Below are positions 24,856 to 33,754 of a stretch of DNA of 64,000 bases, in pieces. The position numbers and the translations under genes were made by a program. Under the pieces are notes generated by a model. That model was not told where the DNA came from. It made no database searches and worked only from the letters and a program-made list of their open reading frames with translations. Source of the stretch: an uncultured Clostridia bacterium (GTDB lineage Bacteria; Bacillota; Clostridia; Oscillospirales; Acutalibacteraceae); assembly GCA_938034875.1 (NCBI GenBank), contig CALHND010000004.1, forward strand, positions 124,001 through 188,000. The letters are read 5' to 3'. Position 1 is the first letter of the stretch. Every line of letters begins with the position of its first letter.

Positions 24856-25337
24856 TGTTAAGAGTTACTATTATTGCGGTTGGAAAACTTAAAGAAAAAT
24901 ATTTTCGTGAAGCCTGTTTCGAATATGATAAAAGGCTTTCTGCATACTGCAAATTGAATATCATTGAAGTAGACGAAACAAAATGCCCTAATGCGCCTTC
25001 CCAATCAGAAATTAATAATGTAATTGATTCTGAAGGCGACAAAATTATCGGAAAAATTCCCAAAGGAAGTTATATCATACCCTTGTGCATCGAAGGCAAA
25101 ACTGTAAGTTCAAAAGAGCTTGCCAATTTAATTGACAACGCCTCAGTTTTCGGCGAAAGCCATATAGTTTTTATCATTGGAGGTTCATGGGGATTATCTG
25201 AAAAAGTGAAAAATATGGCAAAATTTAAGCTGTCAATGTCACCTATGACTTTTCCTCATATGCTTGCTCGTGTAATGCTTTTAGAGCAGGTTTATAGGTC
25301 ATTTATGATTACAGCTGGAACAGAATACCATAAATGA
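24855..25337 (+). CDS. rlmH: 23S rRNA pseudouridine-1915 N3-methyltransferase
   Basis: A 160-residue SPOUT methyltransferase, the usual size. It methylates the pseudouridine at position 1915 of 23S rRNA, at the subunit interface. Visible landmarks are the N-terminal VGKLKEKYF, the SAM-knot segment FIIGGSWGLS (about 108-117) and the C-terminal HMLARVMLLEQVYR with a final YHK. It overlaps the previous gene by one base. Confidence 0.96.
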   Translation: MLRVTIIAVGKLKEKYFREACFEYDKRLSAYCKLNIIEVDETKCPNAPSQSEINNVIDSEGDKIIGKIPKGSYIIPLCIEGKTVSSKELANLIDNASVFGESHIVFIIGGSWGLSEKVKNMAKFKLSMSPMTFPHMLARVMLLEQVYRSFMITAGTEYHK

Positions 25338-25399
25338 TACAAATGTAAAAAATGTTGGATAAATTTTTAACAAATGTTCGATATTTTTTTCAATTATAT

Positions 25400-25429
25400 G
25401 TAGATTTTTGCAATTTTATCTGTTATAAT
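25400..25429 (+). promoter_or_regulatory. Candidate promoter of the hydrogenase operon
   Basis: An extended -10 element TGTTATAAT (25421-25429) has only a weak -35 region about 17 bases upstream. It would leave a leader of about 140 bases before hndA. Confidence 0.4.
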
Positions 25430-25537
25430 CCAAAATATATATGTATATTTTGCATAGATATTGTTAATTTCAATTCTATGCTAATATCTATTTCAATGCT
25501 TGAATTAATTTCATGCACTGAAAACAGTAAAATTTAA

Positions 25538-25559
25538 GCTGAGATAATATGTTTCAGCT
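25538..25559 (+). promoter_or_regulatory. Small palindrome just upstream of hndA
   Basis: AGCTGA (25538-25543) and TCAGCT (25554-25559) flank 10 bases, ending close to the ribosome site of hndA. It could be an operator or a small leader hairpin. Confidence 0.35.
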
Positions 25560-25577
25560 GGAAAGGCAAGGAGTTTT

Positions 25578-26072
25578 ATGTTAAAGAAAATCAGTTCGCT
25601 ACCGTTTAACGGCACGCCTGAGCAAGAGGAGCAGCTTGTCAAATTCATTGACGGTATCCGCAGCCAGCAAGGATGTCTGATGCCAATTATGCAGGAAGCA
25701 CAGTCAATATATGGCTATCTTCCGCTTGAGGTTCAGAAAATAATTGCCAGAGAGCTTGGAATTTCCGTTGAGGAAGTATATGGCATCTCTACATTCTATT
25801 CTCAGTTTGCTCTATCCCCTAAAGGCAAATACAACATTTCAGTTTGCCTTGGAACTGCCTGCTATGTAAAGGGCTCACAGGCTCTAATAGACAGACTTTC
25901 GCAATTGCTCGGTATTGGTCCTGACGAATGTACTGCTGACGGTAAATTCTCACTTGAAGCTTGCCGTTGCATAGGTGCTTGCGGTCTCGCTCCAGTTCTT
26001 ACCGTTAACGACGATGTTTACGGAAGACTTGTCGAGAAAGACGTCGACGACATTCTCAAAAAGTACGAATAA
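25578..26072 (+). CDS. hndA: NuoE-like [2Fe-2S] subunit of bifurcating-type hydrogenase
   Basis: A 164-residue thioredoxin-like ferredoxin with the four ligands Cys90, Cys95, Cys131 and Cys135 in the NuoE spacing. An N-terminal helical bundle precedes the ferredoxin fold. In HndABCD/HydABC complexes this subunit (HndA/HydC) passes electrons between NAD(P)H and the hydrogenase subunit. It is the first gene of the operon, with an AAGGAG ribosome site. Confidence 0.93.
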   Translation: MLKKISSLPFNGTPEQEEQLVKFIDGIRSQQGCLMPIMQEAQSIYGYLPLEVQKIIARELGISVEEVYGISTFYSQFALSPKGKYNISVCLGTACYVKGSQALIDRLSQLLGIGPDECTADGKFSLEACRCIGACGLAPVLTVNDDVYGRLVEKDVDDILKKYE

Positions 26073-26103
26073 TTAAAGTCTATTAAAGGACTGATAATCA
26101 AAT

Positions 26104-26649
26104 ATGCGTGAATTATCCCTCAACGTTCTTGATATTGTCCAAAATTCAATCTCGGCTAAAGCTACTGTTATTGAAATACAGCTTTTTGAGCACATTAGTA
26201 AAGATTTGCTTGAAATTAATATTTTCGACAATGGTAAAGGTATGACCGATGAGCAATTAAAAAGTGTCACAGACCCATTTTATACAACCCGTACGACAAG
26301 AAAAGTGGGGTTAGGTATACCGCTATTTAAAATGGCGGCAGAAATGTCCGGTGGCAACTTTAAAATTGACTCAGAGATTGGAAAAGGAACTAAAATCTAT
26401 ACCAGCTACATATATTCAAGCATTGACAGAATGCCCGTTGGCGATATTAACGGCACAGTTGCAATGCTAATACAAATGAATCCGGATATAGACATAATTT
26501 ACACTCACAGCTTAAACGATAAGGAATATGTACTGGACACCCGTGATATACGTGAGCAACTTGACGGTGTTCCTCTAGATACTCCTGATGTTATAAGCTG
26601 GATAAAAGAATTTCTCGTGGAAAACGACGCTGATTTAATTACAGTCTGA
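26104..26649 (+). CDS. Stand-alone histidine-kinase-type ATPase within the hydrogenase operon
   Basis: A 181-residue protein with an HATPase_c domain and no phospho-accepting His domain. The N box is LDIVQNSISAKA (about 8-19), the G1 box DNGKGM (about 44-49), and an F/G2 region FYTTRTTRKVGLGIPLF follows (about 60-76). The C-terminal third (about 105-181) is an unrecognised extension. It lies between hndA and hndB, with no response regulator nearby. It could regulate or assemble the hydrogenase; that is inference. Confidence 0.82.
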   Translation: MRELSLNVLDIVQNSISAKATVIEIQLFEHISKDLLEINIFDNGKGMTDEQLKSVTDPFYTTRTTRKVGLGIPLFKMAAEMSGGNFKIDSEIGKGTKIYTSYIYSSIDRMPVGDINGTVAMLIQMNPDIDIIYTHSLNDKEYVLDTRDIREQLDGVPLDTPDVISWIKEFLVENDADLITV

Positions 26650-26680
26650 TTTCAAAAATTAGGAAACGGAGGAATTAATA

Positions 26681-27052
26681 ATGAAGTCGCTTGCTGAACT
26701 TAAAGCTATTAAAGAAAAAGCTCAGGCGCAGATGGCCGCCCGCGAAAATAATGAGGACGGTATACGCATCCTTGTCGGAATGGCAACATGCGGTATTGCT
26801 GCTGGTGCTCGTCCCATTCTCACTAAATTTGTTGACGAAATTAACAGACGCAGCATCAACAATGTTAAGGTTACTCAGACCGGCTGCATTGGCATTTGCC
26901 AGTACGAACCCGTAGTTGAAGTTGTTGTTCCCGGACAGGAAAAGGTTACATATGTTAAGATGACCGAAGATAAGGTTGACAGAATCATTACAGAGCATAT
27001 CGTAAACGGTAAGCCAGTAGATGAATTTACCATTGGTTTCGATAATAAATAA
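26681..27052 (+). CDS. hndB: HndB-like ferredoxin-fold subunit
   Basis: A 123-residue protein with an N-terminal helical segment (about 1-25) and a thioredoxin-like ferredoxin fold. Only three cysteines are evident: Cys37 in MATCGIAAGA, then two in TGCIGICQYEP (about 68 and 72). A canonical [2Fe-2S] ferredoxin of this fold has four, so cluster binding may use another ligand or be incomplete. In the family HndB is an accessory electron-transfer subunit. It precedes hndC. Confidence 0.88.
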   Translation: MKSLAELKAIKEKAQAQMAARENNEDGIRILVGMATCGIAAGARPILTKFVDEINRRSINNVKVTQTGCIGICQYEPVVEVVVPGQEKVTYVKMTEDKVDRIITEHIVNGKPVDEFTIGFDNK

Positions 27053-27125
27053 TTAAACAACTTCCTTTTGCCTACCGCGCGAGGAAAAGGAATACATAAA
27101 TTAAAAATGATAAGCGTGCGGAGAA

Positions 27126-28952
27126 ATGGCGGAAAAAATGTATCGTTCACAGGTTCTTATTTGCGGCGGTACCGGATGTACTTCATCAAACAGTCAGAAG
27201 ATTATTGATGCAATGGAAGTTGCAATTAATGATGCTGGACTTAATGAAGAAGTAAAGATCGTAAAGACCGGTTGTTTTGGTCTTTGCGCGCTGGGCCCGA
27301 TTGTAATTGTTTACCCTGAAGGCTGCTTTTACAGCCGCGTAACCCCCGAGGATGTTCAAGAAATAGTTAACGAGCATCTTCTTAAGGGCAGAATTGTTAA
27401 GCGTCTTATATATGATGAAACAATTGATGCCGCAAACGACACAATCAAATCACTTAATGAGACATCATTTTATAAGTCTCAGCATCGTATCGCACTCAGA
27501 AACTGCGGTGTTATCAATCCTGAAAACATTGATGAATACATTGCAAATGATGGATATGCAGCACTCGGTAAAGTTCTTACCGAAATGACTCCTGATCAGG
27601 TTATACAGACTGTGCTTGATTCCGGTCTTCGTGGCCGTGGTGGCGCAGGGTTCCCGACCGGTCTTAAGTGGAAATTTGCTGCCGCAAACGCTGCTGACCA
27701 GAAATATGTTTGCTGTAACGCCGACGAGGGTGACCCCGGCGCGTTCATGGACCGCTCAATTCTCGAGGGCGATCCCCATGCTTTAATTGAAGCAATGACT
27801 ATTGCAGGTTACGCTATTGGCGCTAACCAGGGCTACATATACGTTCGTGCTGAGTATCCTATCGCTGTAGAAAGACTTAACATTGCTATTGATCAGGCTC
27901 GTGAATACGGCCTCCTCGGAAAAAATATTTTCGAGAGCGGTTTTGATTTTGACCTCGACGTTCGTCTTGGCGCAGGCGCATTCGTATGCGGCGAAGAAAC
28001 AGCACTTATGACATCTATTGAAGGAAAGCGCGGCGAGCCGCGTCCTCGTCCTCCGTTCCCTGCTGTTAAGGGATTATTCGGAAAGCCGACTATTCTTAAT
28101 AACGTTGAGACATATGCAAATATTGCACAGATCATTCTCAACGGCGCAGAATGGTTTAATTCAATTGGTACTGAAAAATCCAAAGGTACAAAGGTATTTG
28201 CACTTGGCGGTAAAATTGAGCACACCGGACTTGTTGAAGTTCCTATGGGTACAACCCTCCGTCAGATTGTAGATGAAATCGGCGGCGGTATTCCTAATGG
28301 CAAAAAGTTTAAAGCTGCACAGACAGGTGGACCTTCCGGCGGATGCATTCCTGCAAGCCACATGGATGTTGAAATTGACTATGACAACCTAATTGCTATC
28401 GGTTCAATGATGGGTTCAGGCGGACTTATCGTTATGGACGAAGATACATGTATGGTTGATATCGCTAAATTCTTCCTTGAGTTTACGGTTGATGAGTCCT
28501 GCGGTAAATGTACACCGTGCCGTATCGGTACAAGAAGAATGCTTGAAATTCTTAATAAAATTACCGAAGGCAAGGCTACTATGGAGGACCTCGACAAACT
28601 TGAAGCCCTTTGCGTATACATTAAAGACAACTCGCTTTGCGGTCTCGGTCAAACAGCACCTAACCCTGTTATTTCCACCCTTAGATACTTCCGTAACGAG
28701 TATATTGCCCACATTCAGGACAAGAGTTGCCCGGCCGGTGCTTGCAAGAGTCTTCTTAATTACAGCATTGTTAAGGATTCCTGCTTCGGCTGTACTATGT
28801 GTGCTAAAAACTGCCCTGCTGATGCAATATTTGTTACTGATTATGTTGCACCGGGTAAAAAGAGACCTGCATATGAAATTGACACACAGAAATGTATTAA
28901 GTGCGGCGCTTGTATAGGTTCCTGCAAGTTTAACGCTATAATTAAAAAGTAA
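27126..28952 (+). CDS. hndC: NuoF-like NAD(P)H- and FMN-binding subunit
   Basis: A 608-residue subunit. Order: a fused thioredoxin-like [2Fe-2S] domain (Cys13, 18, 50 and 54); the NuoF core with GRGGAGFPTGLKW (about 170-182); an SLBB region; a [4Fe-4S] motif SCGKCTPCR (about 458-466); and a C-terminal pair of ferredoxin motifs (CFGCTMCAKNC and CIKCGACIGSC, the last near residue 590). In HydABC/HndABCD the FMN here is the site proposed for flavin-based bifurcation of NAD(P)H electrons. The ATG follows GCGGAGA. Confidence 0.95.
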   Translation: MAEKMYRSQVLICGGTGCTSSNSQKIIDAMEVAINDAGLNEEVKIVKTGCFGLCALGPIVIVYPEGCFYSRVTPEDVQEIVNEHLLKGRIVKRLIYDETIDAANDTIKSLNETSFYKSQHRIALRNCGVINPENIDEYIANDGYAALGKVLTEMTPDQVIQTVLDSGLRGRGGAGFPTGLKWKFAAANAADQKYVCCNADEGDPGAFMDRSILEGDPHALIEAMTIAGYAIGANQGYIYVRAEYPIAVERLNIAIDQAREYGLLGKNIFESGFDFDLDVRLGAGAFVCGEETALMTSIEGKRGEPRPRPPFPAVKGLFGKPTILNNVETYANIAQIILNGAEWFNSIGTEKSKGTKVFALGGKIEHTGLVEVPMGTTLRQIVDEIGGGIPNGKKFKAAQTGGPSGGCIPASHMDVEIDYDNLIAIGSMMGSGGLIVMDEDTCMVDIAKFFLEFTVDESCGKCTPCRIGTRRMLEILNKITEGKATMEDLDKLEALCVYIKDNSLCGLGQTAPNPVISTLRYFRNEYIAHIQDKSCPAGACKSLLNYSIVKDSCFGCTMCAKNCPADAIFVTDYVAPGKKRPAYEIDTQKCIKCGACIGSCKFNAIIKK

Positions 28953-28969
28953 GAAAGGAGTGTGCCATA

Positions 28970-30712
28970 ATGGAAAATGTTAATATTACAATAAACGGCA
29001 TGCCCCTTAGCGTGCCAGCAAATTACACAATTCTTGAGGCAGCAAGAACTGCCGGTATTGAAATCCCCACCCTTTGTCATATGAAGAACAAAAACGAAAT
29101 TGGTGCTTGCCGCGTTTGTGTTGTTGAGGTTGAAAGAGCTCGCTCACTCGTAGCTGCTTGCGTAATGCCCGTTTCTGAAGGTATGGTTATCAAAACCAAC
29201 TCTCCGAAAGTCATGGAGTCACGCAAAATGACCGTTGAGCTGCTTCTTTCTAACCATAACAGAGCCTGCCTCTCATGCGTACGCAGCGGTAATTGTGAGC
29301 TTCAGACTCTTGCATATGAATTGGGCGTTGAAGATGATGCCCGTTTTGACGGCACTAAAACCGAATCGGTTGAAGATGTTTCTGCCGCTCATCTTATTCG
29401 CGACAATTCAAAGTGCATCCTTTGCCGTCGCTGCGTAGCTGCTTGTCAGACACAGACTTCTGTTATCGGTGCTAACAACCGTGGTTTTGATACAATAATC
29501 GGTTCAGCATTCAATAGAGATCTGAACGATGTTGCTTGTATTTCATGTGGTCAGTGTATCACAGTATGCCCCACCGGCGCCCTCCGCGAGAGAGATGATA
29601 CTCAAAAGGTATTTGACGCTATAAACGACCCGACAAAGTATGTTATCGTTCAAACAGCTCCTGCTGTTCGCGCTGCTCTTGGTGAAGAATTCGGCTATGA
29701 AATCGGAACAAATTCTGAAGGCAAAATGGTTGCTGCACTTCGCAGACTTGGCTTTGACAAGGTTTTCGATACAGACTTCACTGCTGACCTTACAATTATG
29801 GAGGAAGCTACCGAGTTCCTTGACCGCGTTCAAAACGGAGGAACATTGCCGCTCATTACATCCTGCTCACCGGGCTGGATTAGATACTGCGAGCAGTTCT
29901 ACCCTGATATGATCGATAACCTTTCTTCTTGTAAATCTCCTCAGCAGATGTTCGGCGCTGTAATTAAGACATACTACGCCGAAAAGAACGGCATTGATCC
30001 TAAAGATATTTTCTCAGTATCTGTTATGCCGTGTACTGCTAAAAAATACGAAATTGGCAGAGATGATGAATCTGCAGCAGGTGTTCCTGACCTTGATGCT
30101 ACTATCACAACTCGTGAGCTTGCTCGCATGATTAAAAAAGCTCGCATCCAGTTTACAAAACTGCCTGATGAAGAGTTTGACAATCCGCTTGGCGAAGATA
30201 CCGGCGCTGCTGTTATCTTTGGTGCAACCGGCGGCGTTATGGAAGCTGCTCTGCGTACTGCTGTTGACACTCTTACCGGCAAGGACAATGAGAGCTACGA
30301 ATTTACCGAAGTTCGCGGTATGAGCGGCATTAAGGAAGCTACCTATAATGTAGCCGGACTGACCATAAATGTTGCTGTTGCCAGCGGTGCTGATAATGCC
30401 AAAAAAGTTCTTGACGCAGTTAAAAACGGTGAAAAGAACTACCACTTCATTGAGATTATGGGATGCCCCGGCGGTTGTATAAACGGCGGCGGTCAGCCTA
30501 TTCACACTCAGAGCGAGTGGGCTACTATCGACATTAAGGGACTTCGCGCAAAGGCTCTGTATGATCAGGATCTTTCTATGCCTATCAGAAAGTCCCATAA
30601 AAACCCGATGATTAAGACCATATACGAAGAGTATTTTGAAAAGCCCGGAAGCCACAAGGCTCATAAGGTACTTCACACTTCATATAAGGCTCAAACAGAA
30701 ACAATTAAATAA
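28970..30712 (+). CDS. hydA: [FeFe] hydrogenase catalytic subunit of the bifurcating type
   Basis: A 580-residue enzyme (HndD/HydA). Order: [2Fe-2S] domain (Cys36, 47, 50, 64); His-Cys cluster (His96, Cys100, 103, 109); two [4Fe-4S] motifs (149/152/155/159 and 190/193/196/200); H-cluster domain; and a small-subunit-like C-terminus. L2 is MPCTAKKYE and L3 is MGCPGGCINGGG, both normal. L1 reads TSCSPGW (297-303), with Ser at 300 where TSCCPGW enzymes have the second Cys; see findings. It reduces protons with electrons from NAD(P)H and ferredoxin. AAAGGAG precedes the start. Confidence 0.94.
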   Translation: MENVNITINGMPLSVPANYTILEAARTAGIEIPTLCHMKNKNEIGACRVCVVEVERARSLVAACVMPVSEGMVIKTNSPKVMESRKMTVELLLSNHNRACLSCVRSGNCELQTLAYELGVEDDARFDGTKTESVEDVSAAHLIRDNSKCILCRRCVAACQTQTSVIGANNRGFDTIIGSAFNRDLNDVACISCGQCITVCPTGALRERDDTQKVFDAINDPTKYVIVQTAPAVRAALGEEFGYEIGTNSEGKMVAALRRLGFDKVFDTDFTADLTIMEEATEFLDRVQNGGTLPLITSCSPGWIRYCEQFYPDMIDNLSSCKSPQQMFGAVIKTYYAEKNGIDPKDIFSVSVMPCTAKKYEIGRDDESAAGVPDLDATITTRELARMIKKARIQFTKLPDEEFDNPLGEDTGAAVIFGATGGVMEAALRTAVDTLTGKDNESYEFTEVRGMSGIKEATYNVAGLTINVAVASGADNAKKVLDAVKNGEKNYHFIEIMGCPGGCINGGGQPIHTQSEWATIDIKGLRAKALYDQDLSMPIRKSHKNPMIKTIYEEYFEKPGSHKAHKVLHTSYKAQTETIK

Positions 30713-30728
30713 TCATCAAATGACTAAC

Positions 30729-30756
30729 AATGGGTCGGATTATAATCCGACCCATT
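30729..30756. terminator. Terminator of the hydrogenase operon
   Basis: A perfect 28-base palindrome, AATGGGTCGGATTA and its complement, followed by an ATTTTTG tail. Confidence 0.9.
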
Positions 30757-30831
30757 ATTTTTGTTTAAATGACCAGTTGTAATTGATAAACATTTATAAT
30801 ATAATAATATTTAATATTATGGAGGTGTGAT

Positions 30832-31833
30832 ATGATAAAAGTTTCATTTATTATTGTTGCATATAATGCCGCATCACACTTAAATAATCTTTTTGACGAC
30901 CTAAAAAAGCAAACATTTGATCATAAAAAAATCGAAGTTTTGCTTGTTAATAGTTGCTCAACAGATAATACGCAAGAAAAATTTACTTCTTTTTATGAAA
31001 ATAATGATTTTTATTGCTGTAAACTATTGCAAAACCCAAAAAAAACTTTGCCGGCAGGATGGAACGTTGCGCTTAAAAACGCTGATGGCGAAATAATTTT
31101 AAGAGTTGACGCTCATGCCCGCATACCCAATGACTTTATTGAAAACAATGTGAAAAACATTGACAACGGCGAAGATATTGTTGGCGGCCAGCGAATCACA
31201 ATATTTGAAAACACATCACGCTGGAAAGCTGCATTAGCAGCTGCCGAAAGTTCTGCATTTGGAAGCGGTATTGCTGTTTACAGGCGTAAATTTGAGCGTC
31301 AGTATACTGTCACCCTTGCACATGCAGCGTATAAAAAATCAGTGTTTGACAAAGTTGGATTTTACAACGAAAATCTGCAGCGTACTGAGGATAATGATAT
31401 GCACTATCGGATGAGAAAAGCAGGATATAAATTCTGTTTATGCGACGATATAGTATCTTATCACCACGTACGAAGCAATTTAAAAACCATGCTTAAACAA
31501 AAGCACGGCAATGGGTACTGGATTGGACTTACACTATCCGTTCAGCCAAAATGTTTTTCTTTGTACAACTTTGTGCCAATATGCTTTGTTTTGGCAATTA
31601 TTGCTTCTCTTGCATTTTCTTTTGTTTCAGTAATTCCACTTATAGTTTTATTATCACTTTATTTTACTGCGGCAATTTTATACGGACTAAAGTCGCTAAC
31701 TTATAAAAGCAACCGACACTTCCCTATTCCTCTGTTTCCAATATTCTTTTTAATGCATATTGCTTATGGAATAGGAACGATTGTAGGAATACTCAACATT
31801 CCCCATTTTAAACACAAAAACAAAGAGGTATGA
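30832..31833 (+). CDS. Family 2 glycosyltransferase with C-terminal membrane helices
   Basis: A 333-residue protein. The N-terminal GT-A domain starts KVSFIIVAYNAASHL, and a metal-site-like RVDAHAR (about 86-92) stands where the DxD motif is expected. An acceptor-side RTEDNDMHYRM follows (about 184-194). Three hydrophobic segments lie at about 245-265, 270-290 and 302-325. The layout resembles succinoglycan/ExoA-type enzymes. Substrate unknown. The next gene starts one base after its stop, so it is co-transcribed with DNA replication genes. Confidence 0.85.
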   Translation: MIKVSFIIVAYNAASHLNNLFDDLKKQTFDHKKIEVLLVNSCSTDNTQEKFTSFYENNDFYCCKLLQNPKKTLPAGWNVALKNADGEIILRVDAHARIPNDFIENNVKNIDNGEDIVGGQRITIFENTSRWKAALAAAESSAFGSGIAVYRRKFERQYTVTLAHAAYKKSVFDKVGFYNENLQRTEDNDMHYRMRKAGYKFCLCDDIVSYHHVRSNLKTMLKQKHGNGYWIGLTLSVQPKCFSLYNFVPICFVLAIIASLAFSFVSVIPLIVLLSLYFTAAILYGLKSLTYKSNRHFPIPLFPIFFLMHIAYGIGTIVGILNIPHFKHKNKEV

Positions 31834-31834
31834 T

Positions 31835-32761
31835 ATGGATTTTTCTTTAAATCCGGCAAATTTTATAAATATGTTTGCTGTTCCCGCAAGCGTTGCGGAC
31901 AAGCACATAAAACTTGCTGGAGAGGCACAGCTTAAAACGCTGCTCTTTATTCTCCGAAACGGAGTAGAAAACTTTGATATAAATACGGCAATGCGAGTTA
32001 CCGGTCTTAATGAACGTGATATTGAAGATTCAGTTTTATATTGGATAAATAACGGGATTTTCGTTAAAAATGGAGAAAGCAACATCACAGAAAAGGCTAA
32101 AGTTGAAGAAAAAGCAGTCGTTAAAATCAGCAAACCTACCAGAAATGAAGTTGCTAAACGCGGCATGGAGGACAGCAGTATTGCGTTTATGTTGCAGCAA
32201 GCCCAAATTAAATTTGGTAGAATATTAAAACAAAATGAATCTTCAACTCTTGTATGGCTGTATGATAACGAAGGTTTATCGGTTTCGGTCATTCTTATGA
32301 TCATAGAATACGCTATCAGTGAGGACAGGCTTACAGCCGGATTTATAGAACAAACCGCAGTTAAATGGATAAATGACGGCGTAACAGATGTTAAATCAGC
32401 AGACAATGAAATTGTTAAAATGCGCAATGAAAGCCAGGCATGGAAGACCGTTTGCGCCGTGATGGGCATTGATCGCCGTAAGCCAAGTGGAAAAGAACTA
32501 GAAGCTGTTATGCGTTGGGTGGCAGAATGGAAATTCAGCAGAGAAATGCTTAAGGCGGCTTATGATGAGTGTATTGACCACACACAAAAGTACAGTTGGC
32601 AATACATTAACTCCATTCTTGCAGCATGGCATAAAAACGGATTTAAAAATATATCGGATATAAACAATCAGAACACAGCAACAAAAGAAACTGAAAAAAG
32701 TAAAACCTCTTACAGCATTGACGAAATCGAAAAAATGCTGTTTGGCGGTAAAAAGGAGTAA
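31835..32761 (+). CDS. DnaD-like replication initiation protein
   Basis: A 308-residue protein. An N-terminal winged-helix region (about 25-85) is followed by two DnaB2-type helical domains (about 115-195 and 200-275). Signs are the repeated pattern Leu-Val-Trp-Leu-Tyr/Ala-Val-Met-Arg-Trp-Val and the final WQYINSILAAWHKNGFK. In Firmicutes DnaD helps load the replicative helicase at oriC and at restart sites. It is coupled to the helicase loader gene downstream (3 bases apart). Confidence 0.87.
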   Translation: MDFSLNPANFINMFAVPASVADKHIKLAGEAQLKTLLFILRNGVENFDINTAMRVTGLNERDIEDSVLYWINNGIFVKNGESNITEKAKVEEKAVVKISKPTRNEVAKRGMEDSSIAFMLQQAQIKFGRILKQNESSTLVWLYDNEGLSVSVILMIIEYAISEDRLTAGFIEQTAVKWINDGVTDVKSADNEIVKMRNESQAWKTVCAVMGIDRRKPSGKELEAVMRWVAEWKFSREMLKAAYDECIDHTQKYSWQYINSILAAWHKNGFKNISDINNQNTATKETEKSKTSYSIDEIEKMLFGGKKE

Positions 32762-32764
32762 CAT

Positions 32765-33724
32765 ATGGGTTACCAAAAAGAGTATTACATAGCTGCGCTG
32801 TCAGTAATTGCTGAAAGGCGAATGAACGCCGAAGAGTCTGCACAGAAAAATGTAGAATCTATGTATTCGAATCATCCCGATATTAAACAGATAGACGAAT
32901 ACTTAAACGAATTAGGCCTAAAAGCTGTAAAAAGTGCAGTAAAGCTGAACGGAAGCGCAGATATAATTGAGTTGCAAAAGGAATATGAAGTTTTAGCGCA
33001 AAAGAGAAAAAATTTAATTAATAGATACGGAATTGATGAAAATTCATTATCCCCTATTTATCAATGCCCAAAATGCAGCGACACTGGATATGTTTCCGGT
33101 AAATTATGCGACTGTGTGAAAGCGGTTGCTAAGGATAAATATTTTGGCGAACTATGTCAACAAATGCCACTTGAAAGGTCAACATTTGATCGGTTCGATG
33201 TTTCCTTATACTCTGTCGAAGATAGAGCTAATATGAAAGAAATTTATGAATTTTGCAAAGCATATGCAAACAATTTCTCACATCTGTCCAAAAGTTTATT
33301 GTTTTTCGGACGTACCGGACTTGGTAAGACACATCTTTCTCTTGCTATTGCAAACTGCGTAATTGAAAAAGGATTTGGTGTAATTTACGGTTCATCGCAA
33401 AACTTTTTAAATCAAATTCAAGACGAAGCCTTTGGCAGGAAAAATGGAGACACTCTTAATGCGTTACTTGGTTGTGATCTGTTAATTCTTGATGATTTTG
33501 GTACTGAATTCATGTCTACTTATATTGCCTCAGCAGTTTATAACATTATAAACACACGAGCCCTGCGTTCGTTACCAACAATAATAAGTACAAATCTTTC
33601 GCTGACAGAAATAAACAGTGTTTACGGTGAGCGTATATTATCCAGAATTATCGGTAATTATGTAATTAAGCAATTTACGGGCAAGGATATTCGTCAGGTA
33701 CAAATGCTAAAGAATAATTCTTGA
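32765..33724 (+). CDS. DnaC/DnaI-type helicase loader ATPase
   Basis: A 319-residue AAA+ ATPase. The N-terminal region contains Cys pairs (CPKCSDTG and KLCDC, about 99-118) that probably bind zinc. The ATPase core has Walker A FGRTGLGKTHLS (about 181-192) and Walker B LLILDDFGTE (about 239-248). The arginine-finger region is GERILSRIIGNY. It would load the DnaB/DnaC replicative helicase together with the DnaD-like protein. Its stop codon overlaps the rnpB promoter. Confidence 0.9.
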   Translation: MGYQKEYYIAALSVIAERRMNAEESAQKNVESMYSNHPDIKQIDEYLNELGLKAVKSAVKLNGSADIIELQKEYEVLAQKRKNLINRYGIDENSLSPIYQCPKCSDTGYVSGKLCDCVKAVAKDKYFGELCQQMPLERSTFDRFDVSLYSVEDRANMKEIYEFCKAYANNFSHLSKSLLFFGRTGLGKTHLSLAIANCVIEKGFGVIYGSSQNFLNQIQDEAFGRKNGDTLNALLGCDLLILDDFGTEFMSTYIASAVYNIINTRALRSLPTIISTNLSLTEINSVYGERILSRIIGNYVIKQFTGKDIRQVQMLKNNS

Positions 33725-33749
33725 CTATAAGGAAATAATTTGATAAAAT
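33721..33749 (+). promoter_or_regulatory. Strong promoter of the RNase P RNA gene
   Basis: TTGACT (33721-33726), 17 bases, then TAAAAT (33744-33749). The -35 box contains the TGA stop of the helicase loader gene. Transcription would start at about 33755, at the 5' strand of P1. Confidence 0.85.
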
Positions 33750-33754
33750 AACTA

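Noticed and set aside
25338..25577. Small plus-strand ORF (61 codons) before the hydrogenase operon
   Set aside because: It has no clear ribosome site, a low-complexity AT-rich composition and overlaps the likely operon promoter.
30014..30676. 220-codon minus-strand open frame opposite hydA
   Set aside because: It lies wholly within hydA, which has all its Fe-S motifs, and its translation has no recognisable domain. It is a shadow of the real gene.
31750..32469. 239-codon minus-strand open frame opposite the glycosyltransferase and DnaD genes
   Set aside because: It spans two convincing plus-strand genes and shows no domain or ribosome site.
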